NCBI GenBank assembly: GCA_023846275.1
Contig: CM043869.1
Location: 38,404,737 to 38,468,736, forward strand
Direction: 5' to 3'
Source: Vanilla planifolia
Lineage: Eukaryota; Streptophyta; Magnoliopsida; Asparagales; Orchidaceae
DNA: 64,000 bases
A model generated the notes under the pieces. That model worked only from the letters and a program-made list of their open reading frames with translations, was not told where the DNA came from and did no database searches. The position numbers and the translations under genes are program-made. Of this stretch, positions 50,538 through 63,539 are shown piece by piece (position 1 is the stretch's first letter; each line of letters opens with the position of its first letter).

Positions 50538-53500
50538 TCAAAGATGAAGGTTCTCTATTTGAACTTTCAAATCCTGCAACTTTTGGGCTGTGTTTGACAA
50601 CTCCTTTTGAGTTTCCTGTAAACACTCTAAGCGTCGTTGAGCTGCTTCCTGATAGGGCTGGCTGATGACCTTTATAAAGGAATTTAGTCTTTCAATAGCT
50701 TGTAAAAGGTCTTTCTCCATGGCTTCTTCCAATTCCCGTGACAAGCCATCTGCCACTTTTCTAACCTTCTCAATCGCATCCTTACGGCGTGCTGGAAAGT
50801 TTGATATGGCAAGAAAGCTACCAGAAACATAAGGTTAGTATCGTTAGTGAATGCTGAAGTATCTGAAGTAGTTTGATATGAAAACCTGCGTAGGATTTAA
50901 ACACATGCTCGTTTCTGCCCTTGATTTAATAAAATAATCAAATCAATACTGAAAAATTTAGTATATATGAGGTCCTACCGAAAGCCAAATGGGGGATGGA
51001 ATTTATCGAGTTTGACATTATAACCAATCAAGAGAAAGATAAGTAATCTTCCAAGCAATAGTTTGAGAAAATTTCAAACCAGAAAATGGAGAGTTGAAGG
51101 TGATCTTTACCCGCCAGCAGAACAAAAACCCAATGCAAGAAGATCTTCCAGAGTTGTCGGTAGAATAGATGTAAGCAGTGATGCAGACAAACCTGCAGCA
51201 CCGAGCCCTCCAAACGTTCCTAATATCTGACAGATAGTTTTAAAACGTAAATAGTTATCATGGAAAAATGACGTCATGTCATTACCATGAAAAATATCAA
51301 GGCTTGAGGAAAGATGACGTTGATCTAGCAATTTACTTAATTCATTGTATGCAATCTCTTAAGGAAGATTTAGTACACAAGATAAAGCAAACTTACAACT
51401 TCCCGGATTTCTTGTTCAAACAGCCTTGAGGCAGCATTAGGACTAAAATTTTCCATCACCTTCAAGCTCAACACCTCTCCTTTTTCAAGGTATCCAGTTA
51501 TCTTAACTTGTCTGCTATCGTCAAGGATGGAGGATTTATCACACTGTTCTTGGAGTTGGTCACTGCAAAGCTCAGCTTGTGAAGCTATATTAGATTGTAA
51601 CCACTCGGAATACTCTTCAAGTAATCTCTGCAATAAAAAGTATAGCATAGAGAAAGATCAACAGCAGTTAAATTCACTTGCAAGGCTAATCAAAGAGTAG
51701 GACCATAAAAAAATATTCAATCTAATCTACCATAACACAAGGTCTTAGAACAGTTATACTTGTGGATTCAAGTTCTTCTAATTTGTTATTGGATGAACGT
51801 TCATTAATTCAAAAGTTTTAAATAGTAGATAATTATATGTGAAGACCACAGGTTGCTATTAACTTACAATGTGAAGACAATTCATGAGAAAACTAAATCA
51901 ATCTTCCTCCCACATAGGACTTCATCTCACTGAACCATCACGTCCCCTCCAAGTGAAGCTTTTAATATTTATCAACTGCATGCAGACCAAAAGTCTAGCT
52001 TTGTTCTTTGGATTCAGTGAACCACAATACAGTAAACGAAATCCCTAGAACATAAATCAAATGAACTACTCGATCCTCATTGCATCATTAATTCATACCA
52101 TTGTTAGGAGAGTCATACTTCATCAACCAATGGTGGCAATATATAAGAATCAAAACTTATTATCTAGCTCATGACGTGGGATAATTCACATGTACTTATC
52201 TAAAACAAGGACATAAATCAAGCTTATAGGGCTAACCTGCATGTCTGACAATGCAGGGTCGATGATTTTATTCTGTAAAGTTGAAGTAGAGGGTACAGAA
52301 CTGAATTTTTCTCTTTTAAAAGCATATGCTGCAATAAGATCGACATTAGAAATTTGAAGAGTCATCTCTATCAGCTTTATGGCTTGAGCTTTAGCTTTCT
52401 CGATCTGAAAAAAGGAAAAGTTTGATACTAATATAAGCCATTTAGAATACTAGAAAAGTGCTCTTTCCACGAACACCGCACAACATGCACACATACTATT
52501 GCAAACAACAAACAGCAGTTATCGATCAGATAAGTAAAATACCAGAGATACAGCCTTCTTCTTCCATGTTACAATCTCATTTTCCATCTTCATGGCATTC
52601 GCTTCAATAGAATTGCCGACTTCTCCTATAGCGATCAAATCCCGGTACTCATTATCTTGTTGTTGCTTCACAAGCCTTTCAGAGGAATCAAGTAAGCGAT
52701 CTGCAATTGCTACCGGTGTCTCAAGCTTAAGCTTCATTCTTTCCATACCAGTGTCAGTTGAACCATCCAAAAAGCTAAACAAGAACCGTTCCAATTCATG
52801 AAATTTGCTTGATATCCATCGAGGATCATTGAACAACACTTCCTCTTGCTTTTCTATACCATAGTTCACAGAAGAAAGCTTTGCATCCAGTGCAGAACGT
52901 GCAGATATAGGATACAGCTTCACATCTCCTGTAGTAAGAAGCTTTTTTGTATTCTCCAAAATAAAAGAGATTGCTTCTTCAAGCTACACAAACAGTTCAG
53001 AATTACATGAACAACACGAAGCAAGACGACAAGCCGCACTTCAGAATGGAAATGAACAAGTAAGAACTGATACATTTTGCAAATTCAATAGGAAAGGAGT
53101 TTACAAATTAAACCTCGCAAGCGTTCTGATAGATATCCACTTTGTTGAGAACAAAAACAACCTTTTTCTTCCACTGTTGTACATATTGAAGAAAGGCAAC
53201 CTAAAAATTTCATAGACTCTGTTAAGTGCATAAACATGTCATATTTCATAAGTTATTTAGCACCACTTCAGTGCCTTCTATAATACCAACATGTATACTA
53301 AATTAAAAAACTAGTTGAAGCATGAAAATAAACCTTTTGTGATATTCCAATATAACATGAACATGTTAAACACAACAACATTTCTTATATGAAGGACCAA
53401 CCAAGCTAAGTTAAAACTGAATCTTGAAGCATAAGAAAAGTTGACTAAGAATTATTTCATTACCCAGTCTTTGCCATCATTTTGCCATTTTTGCATCAAA

Positions 53501-56500
53501 TAATGTTCACTTTACCGTCAATTATTTATAATGAAACAATTTTCATGATAAATAACAAGTAACAATAAAGACTATCTTAGCTTTCTTAAATAATAATTGA
53601 TCAAGACTTCCCCATTTAAGCCTTTGAACTCCACAGTCCAACCTTCAGTCTGTTAAAGCAAAAGCTTCACATTAAAATGCCAAAACAATAGACTAGCATT
53701 ACAGCAAGCAGTGTAAAGTCTTGATTGGACCATTTTACCAAATGAAGGCTGAAAGAAAACAAATTTAGTTGATTTCAAGTAACTCACTAGTAAATTGAAA
53801 TGAAGAAAAAGAGATATTTAATACTTCAAGGATGCCTTCCATAAAATATAGTCTAGAATCCTGATAGTTATAATTTGACCCCATGCCCTTTTACTTCTTG
53901 AAAAGTAAAGCAAGGTGCACATTACCTGTAAAGACTTGTAGTAATTCAGTTTTAAAGTGATTAAACAGCATCAAATCATGATTACAGTCTACACATGCAT
54001 CTTTAATTAATAACATTACACTAAAAAATCAAAGTTCTTTGGCACCATTTTACATTAATATCTGAGAAGCAAAGCATACTAATCCTTGTAGCATATAAAC
54101 TACCATTAATCTCATGAAATTCACCATAGTTCAGTCATTGCACATGTTATATTTTGCATGTGAGGCCAAGTTCTACTAGTAGGCCGATAGAAATTGAAAT
54201 TAGGACCTTGGAAACTACCAACTTCACCAAATGAGCTAGCAATCACCCATAAAAAAAATGCTTGAAGTTTTGTATAAATTCATCCTATGTCATAAATAGG
54301 AAAGAAACATGTTACCTCACTTTCAGTCAATGGTCTATCTGATGAAATTACAAAGAGAACCAAATCTGCCCGTGGAACAAATTCTTCAGTAAGAAGTTGC
54401 TGTCTTTGAAGAATCACATTAGTACCAGGTGTATCAACTAGGTTCATCTGTTTGCATAAGAAATCAAATAAGCTGTTATTTCAAAATAGAAAATTACTTA
54501 GACAAAAAAATCTCCAAATTACATAGTTTTGAAAGACTTAAACATTTAGCCAGTGTAAGATCATTGGTTGTATCTTCAAAACAAGGTTTAAGAGATCTGG
54601 AGGAACTTGCTCATCCCATCATCCAATGGGAAGGTTATCCTAAAGGAAGCATCAAAATCAATATAAACAAACACAAAAGAGAAGAGAGTAGAATTTCCAT
54701 TGCACTACTTGTGTTGCACTAACCTTGTCTTCCATAGTGGAGGATCAAGATTCAAATCTGGGTAAAACCTTTAATTTTCTTTAACAAGAAGGAATTTTCA
54801 TCTATCATTCATATGTTTTCTAAGAAACCCAATTATGAGTAAACAGGTAAAGATAATTAATTAAAACTAATCAACATGGTATTCTTATAAAGCAATTTCT
54901 AACCATGGTTTTCTATTTTGTTCCAAACCGATCTTAATTGTTTAGATGAAACATATTCGAAGTTAGTAGGCCTTAGATTTGGCTGAAACCAACCCAAATC
55001 AACTGGTTTTGACCAAAGCCACTTCTTGAAATCACCCTAAATCGATTGGTTGAGAACAAAACCAGGCTGGTTTCAAATTGTTTCTATCTAGTATAGTCTT
55101 TTGTGTGTTTATAAGATATTTAAAGACAACTTTTAGAAGTGGTAGGACACTTAATTTTCTACTAAGGTTGGGGGTTTGACCCTTTCATCTGTTATTTCAA
55201 TTTTTTTTAATAAACTGATTGTTTTATTAATTTATTGGCTCATTTCATTTTTAAGTTGAGCACAAAGGTATGATGAACTTTTAGAATTTGTAAGGTACAA
55301 GGTTAACCTTTGTAAAACCCTCAACTTTCTTTAAAAAGGAGTTATCATTTACCATTCATATTTTTTTAGAAATCCAATTATGAACAGATAGACGAAGATA
55401 AGTAAATAAAACTAATCGATATGGCATTCTTATAAAGTAACTTTCAACCATAGTTTTTTGTTTTGCTCCAAATCAATCTAGATCACTTCAATTGGAACCA
55501 ATCTAAAACCATTAAGGCATAGGTTTAGCTAAAACCAACAGATTGTGACACAGTAGAGAACACCCGAAATCGACTAATTATGAAAAAAACCTTTTTTTTC
55601 TATTTAGTAGAGGCTTTTGTGTTTTTATAAAATATTTAAAAACTTGTGAAAGTATTGCATAACACAACTCACAACAATTTTTAAGTTGAGCAAAAATCTA
55701 TGAAAAATTTTTAGAATTTTCAATAATGTACTTTAGGTATACTAAAAATATTTTAATTTAGATTTTTATTTCTATGTTTTTAATTCAATTTATGTGATAT
55801 AATATTTTAATCAATATATATAAACAATTAATTGATTTATAATTGTTATTTCTTCATGTATAAGTTTGTTTTTTATTTTTAAAATTTATTACAAATAATC
55901 AATCTAAATCAAAATCAAAATCAAACATTCAAATCATCAAAACTATCAAAACATCTAAAACTCAAACTTAAAAGAGTTGGATTAAACCAAAACTTTAGAG
56001 CTTTTTCCAACAATCAAGTATCAACTTACTCTTTAAACTAGAAATCCCCTACAAAGCCCCAATCTTTTGATGTGATATAACTAAGGCAAATCAAGACTAG
56101 ATTTTCCTTGATAGCTAGAAAAAAAAAGATAATTAAAATTACAAATACCCAATGAGATAATCATACAAATTGTAAAAGCAAATTCAAGTCTTGATAAGGA
56201 AGAAAAATTTGACATCATAGACATAAATGAATACAAAAAGAAACACCAGACACAAAAGAAAGGGAAAATAGTGAAATTACTACCTTTGCAAACCAAAGTA
56301 CAAGCAATAAAATCCTTTTCCTACTTAATAAAGAAGTTGAACATATTATAAGGTTCAAGTTAACTCACATTTTGGAGAATTGGTGCAGACAAATAGCATA
56401 TAACTTGACCATCAGGATTTCTTTCACATCTTTCTGGCTTGTTAGAGTCTGTGTTAGAGTAGCATAATAGAGTTACCTCATTTGTTGTTGGAATTACTCC

Positions 56501-59500
56501 TTCGTTCAAGTACCTTCTTCCAAGCAATGCATTTATAACAGTAGATTTCCCTGAGTTAAACTCACCCTAAAATTGGGAATAAACAAAAAAGAGAAAATAG
56601 CTAGAAAAAGTGATAACCTCCAAAAAAAAAAAAAAAATAAAAAAATAAAATAATGCACAAAGTTGATACCATACATATGAAAGACGAAAGGATACTATAA
56701 AATAACATTTCAATGAAAACAGTCAAAACTAGGTTATATTTATGACCAACTTATATTTTTCATTAAAAATATTAGTATCTCCATCCACAAAGTAAGGTGT
56801 CATGTAGGAAAAAAGAAATATCACATATAAACTAGGCTATGCAGGTTTTTCAAGATTATATGAAACCTTTGTTCTCATAATTCTCTATTTGGTGATAACT
56901 TTTGAGATTGAAAAAGAGCTATTAAAAAATATTTTAAAAATATACTTTTGAAAAAAAATATTAAAAAAAATATTTTATATAAGAAAATAAAAGGATAAGT
57001 CATGAAAGCTATCCAATAAGCTTTTGATATTTTTGCGGTTGAAAAGAAATGGTTTCTTGGAAAAGCAATTACGAAACACAACCTATAAATTTATTACGAA
57101 ATATAGGCTTGATTAACATAGTCATCTGCAACTGATATATTATCCAATCCTAGGACACTTTTCTTTAGGAATATGCAATAATTTCCCCTCAATCATACTT
57201 TCTTCAGTTACATGCTTGACATGGTTGAATTGTCTAAGCAAACTCTACTCAAATTTATTTGAAAATAGAACTACATAATTCCATTCAATGAATTTATTAC
57301 TAATCACAACATATTTTGCTTCTAAACATTCATCTACACTAGCATGCTTAAGTAACAGCACCAAATTGTGTGCATCCACGTGATTCATGAACTAATACTT
57401 CCATATGAAGCATAATTATTCTTATTTTTCATTCCTAAATTCTTTACTTGTCTACCTTTTTTGGCTCCTATTGTAGAATGGACAAAGCAGCCTGAAAAAC
57501 TCTTTTTGATAATTTAAAGGTATTCTTCATAATTCAAGCTTGATCTTATTACCATCATATTACATGCAAGAATCCTAAATGACACCTTACACTCGACATG
57601 GAATGAACAGAACCAATAGATAAGACAATGACACAAAGCTAAGTCTTGTACTAACCAATAATAGTACAAAATTGCTTGTTAATTCTTGTAGGGTGTGGAC
57701 ACAAATCCTTGTTCCATCATTAAAGCAAGATATTTTTTTGCATGTTCTTATGTCCATATCTACATTCAATTAGGTTTCCAACTCTAATATATTAGTATCA
57801 TGCAAAATATTTCCTCAAATCATCAATTAAGAAATCAAGTACCTCAACATGCAAATTTTTAGAGAAAAAATGGAAACTTAATCATGTCTGCAATAATTGA
57901 TAATTCCTTGAACTAAGGAAAACAAAAGCACTAAAAGAAAATTCTATAAAAAGATTTCAAGGACAAATTGAACACAGTTCTATTTAGTAGAAGTTGTCAA
58001 GGCTAAAAAACAATATTACGTTATCCTGGGAGCAAAGATCTATATGATGGTGAAAATAATTTCTTCAAATCCCTAAAACATTTTAACTAAAGGAAATTTG
58101 AATAGTAGTTCAATAAGAAAAACCTAAATAGTATCATAGATGTATAAAAAATAGGATAAATATTAATCTGGCTTCAAAAATAGCTCAATATGGTAAACTT
58201 TTAGTATTTCTAAGATTGAAAAGAAAACCTTTTTTTAGAAAAAGTTACCAAATAATGCCTAAATCTTTATTGTGAAATATAAACTTGATTAAAATATTCA
58301 CCTACATCCCATATATTAGCCAATCCTAAGACACTCTTGTGTTGACACAGGCAATGACATAATTTCCCCTCGATAATAGTTTCTTTAGTTGCATGCTTAA
58401 ATGCTTGAATTACCTTGACAAATTCTACTCAAACTCACCTAGAAACAAAACTACACCATAATTCCCTTCATTGAATTTATCACTAATCACAATCTTTTGC
58501 TTCTAAACATTCATCTACCTTAGGCTAAATGTTAATCTGCCGTCAGAAACAACATAGTCTGGAAAATCAAATAGAATGTATTCATCATTACCACAACAAC
58601 CATCAAAAATGGTTCCTTAAGGCGAGAAGCAGCATCCTCAAGCAGTGCAACTTCATTCATCTGCCATTAAACTACAAATATTTACTTTTCTGTCAATCAT
58701 GTCGAAGGTTCACAAAAGAAACAACAGCATTGTCTGTAGGGCATCTTCAACTACCAAATGTTAACATTAGAAGATCACCATTGGCGCAGCCTTGCGTACA
58801 ACAGCAACTGCCTCCTGTAACAAAAGACTTTCCACTTCGATAAGCTCTATCTCCTTGTCTTCCAGGTTTGTAAATCCAGCAACACCATTCTCCATATTAA
58901 GTTTACTTCTAACAAAAACTAATTTTGATCTTTCAGAATATCGATATCCATCCTTTGATAGCATCTGGCTATTCTTAGCCAAAAGCATCATTCCATTGAT
59001 ATCATCACTAAACAGCTTCAGATCATCTAATGAGACAACTATACCAGAAGCTCCTGATTGAAGTAAACTGGACACCAAATCGACAGCCAAATTGTCTTCA
59101 GTTAATTCTATATTAAAGAAAACTGGTACATTGATATGCTGGGTAAAGTCTCCCTCAAGAACCCCAACATGGCTTTCACTTCTATCACTTATTATAACGA
59201 AGTCGGCACCTTCAAAACTTGCTGCATGCTCTGCAGATAGTTCATTTTGCACTGATCTTGCAACGAGGGGAAGAGAAACAGCATCAGATTTGGATTTCCA
59301 CATCATATTCCTCGCCACGATTGCAGGTATGCCTGAACAATATATATTTACAGATCAGAGGAATGCAAGAGAGAGAGAAAAAAAAATTCCATTGTATAGT
59401 TACAAAACCCTGATCCGAGAGGACGACTCCATTGGCGCCAACGGCAGCGGCAACATCCACACGCTCAGCAATCAGGAGGTAAGCTCTGTCCCCCACCACC

Positions 59501-59892
59501 GACTTCAATTTACACGCGGCCTCGTAAGCCCGGCCGCCGCTCAGTTGTCCGACGTCAAGTACGACAATCCTAACACCTCGCGACACCGCAGCGCTCAACT
59601 CGGCGCCTCCTTCGTCACTCCTAAGCACCTCCTCTGCACTCACTCGAAGCACCAGGCTAGGGAATTTAATCTCCGGTCGCTTGAACCCACCGGGGAAGAG
59701 TGTCCTCGGGGGCTGCCCGTCGAGGGGATGGGTGCCCGAGGGGTTAGTACCCACCGCGGTTATCGACCCAGATTGTTTCCGGTGTCTGTGGAATCCAGCG
59801 GGGCCGAAGAAGCTCAAGTTGCGGGGTTCCGGGGGGTAAGGGAATAACGGTAGACGAGCTGCCGTAGAGCAACCCCAGGGAATGGAGAACAT
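50538..59892 (-). CDS. FZL: FZO-like dynamin-family GTPase, chloroplastic (FZL)
   Basis: Minus-strand gene, eleven exons: 59409-59892, 58779-59332, 58592-58660, 56369-56566, 54316-54447, 53114-53200, 52543-52983, 52237-52404, 51397-51627, 51111-51226, 50538-50817. Phases agree throughout and give 919 aa, close to the 912 aa of Arabidopsis FZL. FZL is a membrane-remodelling GTPase of thylakoids and chloroplast envelope, needed for normal thylakoid and chloroplast shape. The N-terminus is a transit peptide. Residues about 80-345 resemble a thiamine-phosphate-synthase-like barrel (AERVDVAAAVGANGVVLSD). The GTPase shows G1 GEFNSGKST (370-378), G2 PTTNEVT, G3 DTPG (440-443) and G4 NKVD (498-501). 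A hydrophobic Gly/Ala/Leu segment (about 790-830) is the membrane anchor and a coiled coil ends the protein. Start: the ATG at 59892; the frame extends to a TTG at 59946 with a stop codon further upstream. Introns 3 and 4 are about 2 kb and contain internal duplications. Confidence 0.95.
54761..55645. repeat. Diverged duplication within FZL intron 4
   Basis: Copies at about 54761-55130 and 55311-55645 (period about 550 bp) share many ordered blocks: gtaaaacc...aactttctttaa, ccaattatga, actaatc-a-atgg-attcttataaag, aaccaac, and tttgtgt-ttataa-atattt. The DNA between them partly repeats again after the second copy (tttttaagttgagca). The lowercase string aatcgattggtt with the related gaaccaatctaaaacc suggests an origin from a dispersed repeat. 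Confidence 0.65.
57035..58522. repeat. Direct duplication of about 310 bp within FZL intron 3
   Basis: Copies at about 57035-57341 and 58212-58522, 1.18 kb apart, share aligned blocks from gaaaagaaa through gaaatata-gcttgatta, tatta-ccaatccta-gacac, aatttcccctc, ctactcaaa and the nearly identical end tgcttctaaacattcatcta. By eye the identity is about 75-80%. Exon 3 begins about 70 bp beyond the right copy. Confidence 0.75.
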
Positions 59893-60384
59893 CGGAAGGC
59901 GGGCGGGAGTCAGGTTTACTGTGAGCTTCCAGAAAGAGATCGTCAAGGCCTTATCTGCTCCAGAATGAGCTTATCCCCGAAAGAAGAAAACTACGAGGGA
60001 AGGAAAAGACGACGATTCCATGGCTGGAAATTTAAATCCAGTTGCGAATAATCGATAACGACTTAAAAAATCTTTCCAATGAGATTATTCAATAATATTT
60101 AAAAATATATATATAAAACTACATTTTATTGACCATAAATTATTCTATATATATATATAATGTAATAATATAAACATTACATATCTGACACATGCATGAA
60201 TTGTTTTTCCTACAGTCTTCAACTATTTTGTACTTTAATTGTGTGATCTAAAGTCTAAATATTAATCATATGTTCTTAGAAATAAACTGATGATGTGATC
60301 ATCAAACAAAACCACATGTGCCTCTTTATATAAATCTCTAATCCAATTACAAATACTATGAAGAGTACAATTTGATACATGAAG
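59893..60384. other. FZL upstream region and STELLO-like 3' flank
   Basis: About 490 bp. The right-hand gene ends at 60385 and FZL begins at 59892, both on the minus strand, so this holds the STELLO-like 3' UTR and the FZL promoter and leader. It includes short TA runs near 60105-60160. No further gene was seen. Confidence 0.6.
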
Positions 60385-61087
60385 TCATACTAGTTCCATA
60401 AGAAGAGGGTCACCTGAAGCCATGACTTGAACCAGGTTCATGAAGTCCGGTTCATTTTGTACCTTGAGAGGGTAAACAGCAGGTACTCTAGTTGTGTAAT
60501 GACTCAATGAAGAACCATTGGTTGGCAAGGCAGCCTTATAGACAATATTTGCCAGGGCATCCGAATCAAAATTCTGCTGGGAATCCATTGCCAGGAAGAA
60601 CAAAGGCACTGCAACCTTGTGATGTATATCCAAGTCTCCGACCAGTCCCACGAGGTCAACAAAATCGCCGACGAAGCGGCGAGGAACGTAGAAAACCTCA
60701 CCGCTGCAGATAACCAGTTTGTCTTCTGTAGTGCTGTCTTTGTAACTGACCTGAAAGTGCACAGGAAGAGTGTTCACAACCTTCTTCACCATGGCTGCCT
60801 GCTTCACAAACCAATCGGAGCTCTTACTGGTGACCAAGACAGAGGCCCAGGATTGAGGAACCTGGTTCGATGGATGATGCAAGCAGTGTAGAAAACAGAT
60901 TCAGCAAATGAAGAAGATGCTTCGATATGGCAAAAGCTGTGAAGGTTGATTGTTGATTACCTTGTTGGTTATCCACAGCTTGGCTTTGTTAGCTTGTAGA
61001 AGATTCCAATAGTTGAGTACCATGATGTCCTGAAGGAAAATAAAGCCTTCTGCATCGGGGAATTGCTCGAATACCTTAGGCAGGTAC
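60385..61087 (-). CDS. STELLO-like Golgi protein, last two exons only
   Basis: Two minus-strand exons, 60961-61087 (starting at codon position 3) and 60385-60861, give 42 and 158 residues. The first carries GFIFLQDIMVLNYWNLLQA and LWITNK. The second carries the VKKVVNTLPVHFQVSYKDS, FYVPRRFVGDFVDLVGLVG and DIHHKVAVPLFFLAMDS blocks and ends GDPLLMELV. This matches the C-terminal end of plant STELLO (STL1/2, DUF288) proteins, Golgi glycosyltransferase-like proteins that help assemble cellulose synthase complexes. Residue 1 of the second exon follows donor AACAAG|GTAATC and acceptor AACCAG|GTTCC in phase 0. The preceding exons, normally over 500 residues including an N-terminal membrane anchor, were not recognised between 61.1 and 64 kb. 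They may lie beyond the window, or this is a fragment. Several residues differ from what I expect in the core, so a decayed copy is possible. Confidence 0.8.
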
Positions 61088-62606
61088 CTGTGTCAAGAGA
61101 AAGGCGAGCAGTCGTCGATACGAACTGGTAATTGAGGACTTTATCTTCAGCATATAATCAATAACAACATATGTTTGATGATTCTACTTGATGCATTTTG
61201 AGCAACATGATCAAAAAATATGGTGTGCACCAACTCAGAGAGCTCAATATATCAACTCAGCTCTCTTAAGTTCTTTTATATGAAATGGAAGGTTAAGGAT
61301 TGTAGAAGGAGATTTGAACAAAAGAAATGGTAAGAAATCCAGGATAAGGCCCTTTGAGGCTGTTTGTAACCAGTCAAAGAACAAGTTTACTTTAATGAGA
61401 GCATAAAGAGATCATTATTAAGTATAAAGAGAAAAAGAGAGCTTGGGATCCTCAATTGAGAAGAAAAAGCACAGCAAAGAGCTCTAGAAATGGATGGTGC
61501 TATTCATGAATCTTAGGGAATATGTGATAAACTTATTTTATAGACAGCTGAAAAAAGTGATCAGAATAGAAAGAAAAAAAAAGACATTAGAATTCACACA
61601 AATCAAGGATAATCAAATAACAGGAAAAAAGAAAATGAAAAAAGAAAAAACTCTTCATAGGAGAAGATGGGCTAAAGTCAACTAGAATTGATTTGTTTCA
61701 ATCAAATAGGATTAAATTCTCTGAAATAGATATTTGGAAGTTTATTTATAATTGACAAAATTGATGATATATATTAGCTTCACTTTCACACGTGAGAAGT
61801 TATAATATTTATTTCATTATTCAATCACAATGGTCTAATCATCCTAGTCTAATAAGTGTCACTTTTTGATATGACCAAATTAATTATAACAGCTCGACAG
61901 GAGCTTGATTGTTGTTAATGTGACTAAATAAGTTCTATTAGTTGCACTTGTCATAACTTAGGATGATAAATCTAAATCTCATGTATCCAATACCCTATCT
62001 GAACAAGCTAAATCTCTATTAACGAAGAGTAGTCTTGATAAACGAGCTTCAAAGGAACTACCTTAAGGAATTGGTCTTGACGACCTGGCTTCAAAGATTT
62101 AGCCTCAAGGGATTGGCATTCTCAAAGAGTTTCCAATTGTAGTATTGAAAGAGAAGACTCCTTCACCATTTATGAAAGTTTTCTTGGTGGAGATTGAAGC
62201 TACTAAGAGCTCAAAAGCTACCCTTTCCAGAGCAATCCCAGGTTAAATTTTTTTATTGCCCAAATTTTCCCTTATTGGCAACCTTCTCTAACATTTGTGA
62301 CTAGAAGAACACTATTCCCCTAACCACTGCTGGCAGGGCTGGAAGGTTATTGTTGAAGTCTTAAGGGAGCTCAAGAAAAGAGGAAGAGAGCTTTCAATGC
62401 TTCCAAAAAATTTTAGTTATTAACAATCTTATTAAAGATTGAAAATAAATGAGAATCAACCTAACAAATAGTTTTCCTCCAACCATAGAATGAAAACCAT
62501 TGTCAAGGTTCCAGATCACTGAAGAGAGAAATGCAAATATGATTTTGAAGAAAGTTAATTTTATTCTGAGCATCTTGATCTCCCTTTCTGTCAATTTTGA
62601 ATAGGA

Positions 62607-62945
62607 GTAGTAGTTGTCTCAGATGACCTAAAAGAAGCTCTAAAGCAAAACCTCCTAGAAATTAAAGAGATGTCGAGTGACATCAAAATTGTAAGTGCTA
62701 GTTGTTTGGTCCCCAATCCCTTGGCTGATACATTGATAGAGATAAACAAAAAAAATCAATATGCTAAGAACATTGTTTTAAGAAAAAATACTTCAATTTA
62801 AAGCAGAAGTAAAAATACTGAAAGACCAATCCAAAGTAATCCCTTATCCTTGGATGAAAGAGATTGAGAAGAAGAAAAACATCACTCTAGATGCAAAGAA
62901 AGTAGCATATAAAGTAAGCTTGGCTATTCTCTTGACAAGGTTATG
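62607..62945 (+). pseudogene. Coding-like relic, family unknown
   Basis: A plus frame from about 62607 runs some 65 codons (VVVVSDDLKEALKQNLLEI near its start) to a stop, and after a frame change a second lysine-rich stretch of about 45 codons ends near 62945 (IPYPWMKEIEKKKNITLDAK within it). Shorter pieces in the same direction lie upstream from 62134. Amino-acid composition looks protein-like and the breaks suggest a dead retroelement gene. I cannot name the family. Confidence 0.3.
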
Positions 62946-63539
62946 AAGATTTGTAGTGTACCAACAAAATCTCAACGATGGTATCTTATATCCTGTACAA
63001 AATGGGATGGCATCTCAAGCATATTTGAGTTCTCTATTCACAAGTGATTATGTACACCTGTGAGCTCCTATTGGAGTTATTACCCTATGCTTCTCGGCTT
63101 TTTTAGATCTTTGTCTTCTAATTGTTGAGGATCATGAGAGGATATCTTTCTTAATCCTCACAATATTTGATTTCATCCTGAAATCTCCTACTTAGCAAGT
63201 TCCTTAGAGTAGCACCCCTTCATTGACAAGCACAACGAAATTTGTATCTTAATCAATTTTTTGTTATACAAGGACATTTCTTACTTTCCCTACTCCTGAC
63301 TTCCCATGGCTTTACTTTCCCTACTCCCAAGCTTTTCTCCCACTCGAGCTCTCTCGGCTTCAAAAACATCTCTTTTTCTCCTCCCCAAAGCCTTGATCCC
63401 CACGAGTGCCTCATACATACTGTTCAAACCCACATGTGCTGCCCAACTCGCATTGACAACTCCTGAAATGTGCTCGAACACACCTATTCCACTACATTTA
63501 GATGAGCCACACCGAATCCGCCCCCAACATCGATCTTGA

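Noticed and set aside
54429..54722. A 97-codon plus frame at FZL exon 5 and intron 4
   Set aside because: It starts opposite the FZL G3 exon and continues into repeat-derived intron; no domain.
59092..59847. A 251-codon plus-strand frame opposite FZL exons 1 and 2
   Set aside because: It runs straight through the FZL intron and mirrors the conserved minus-strand exons.
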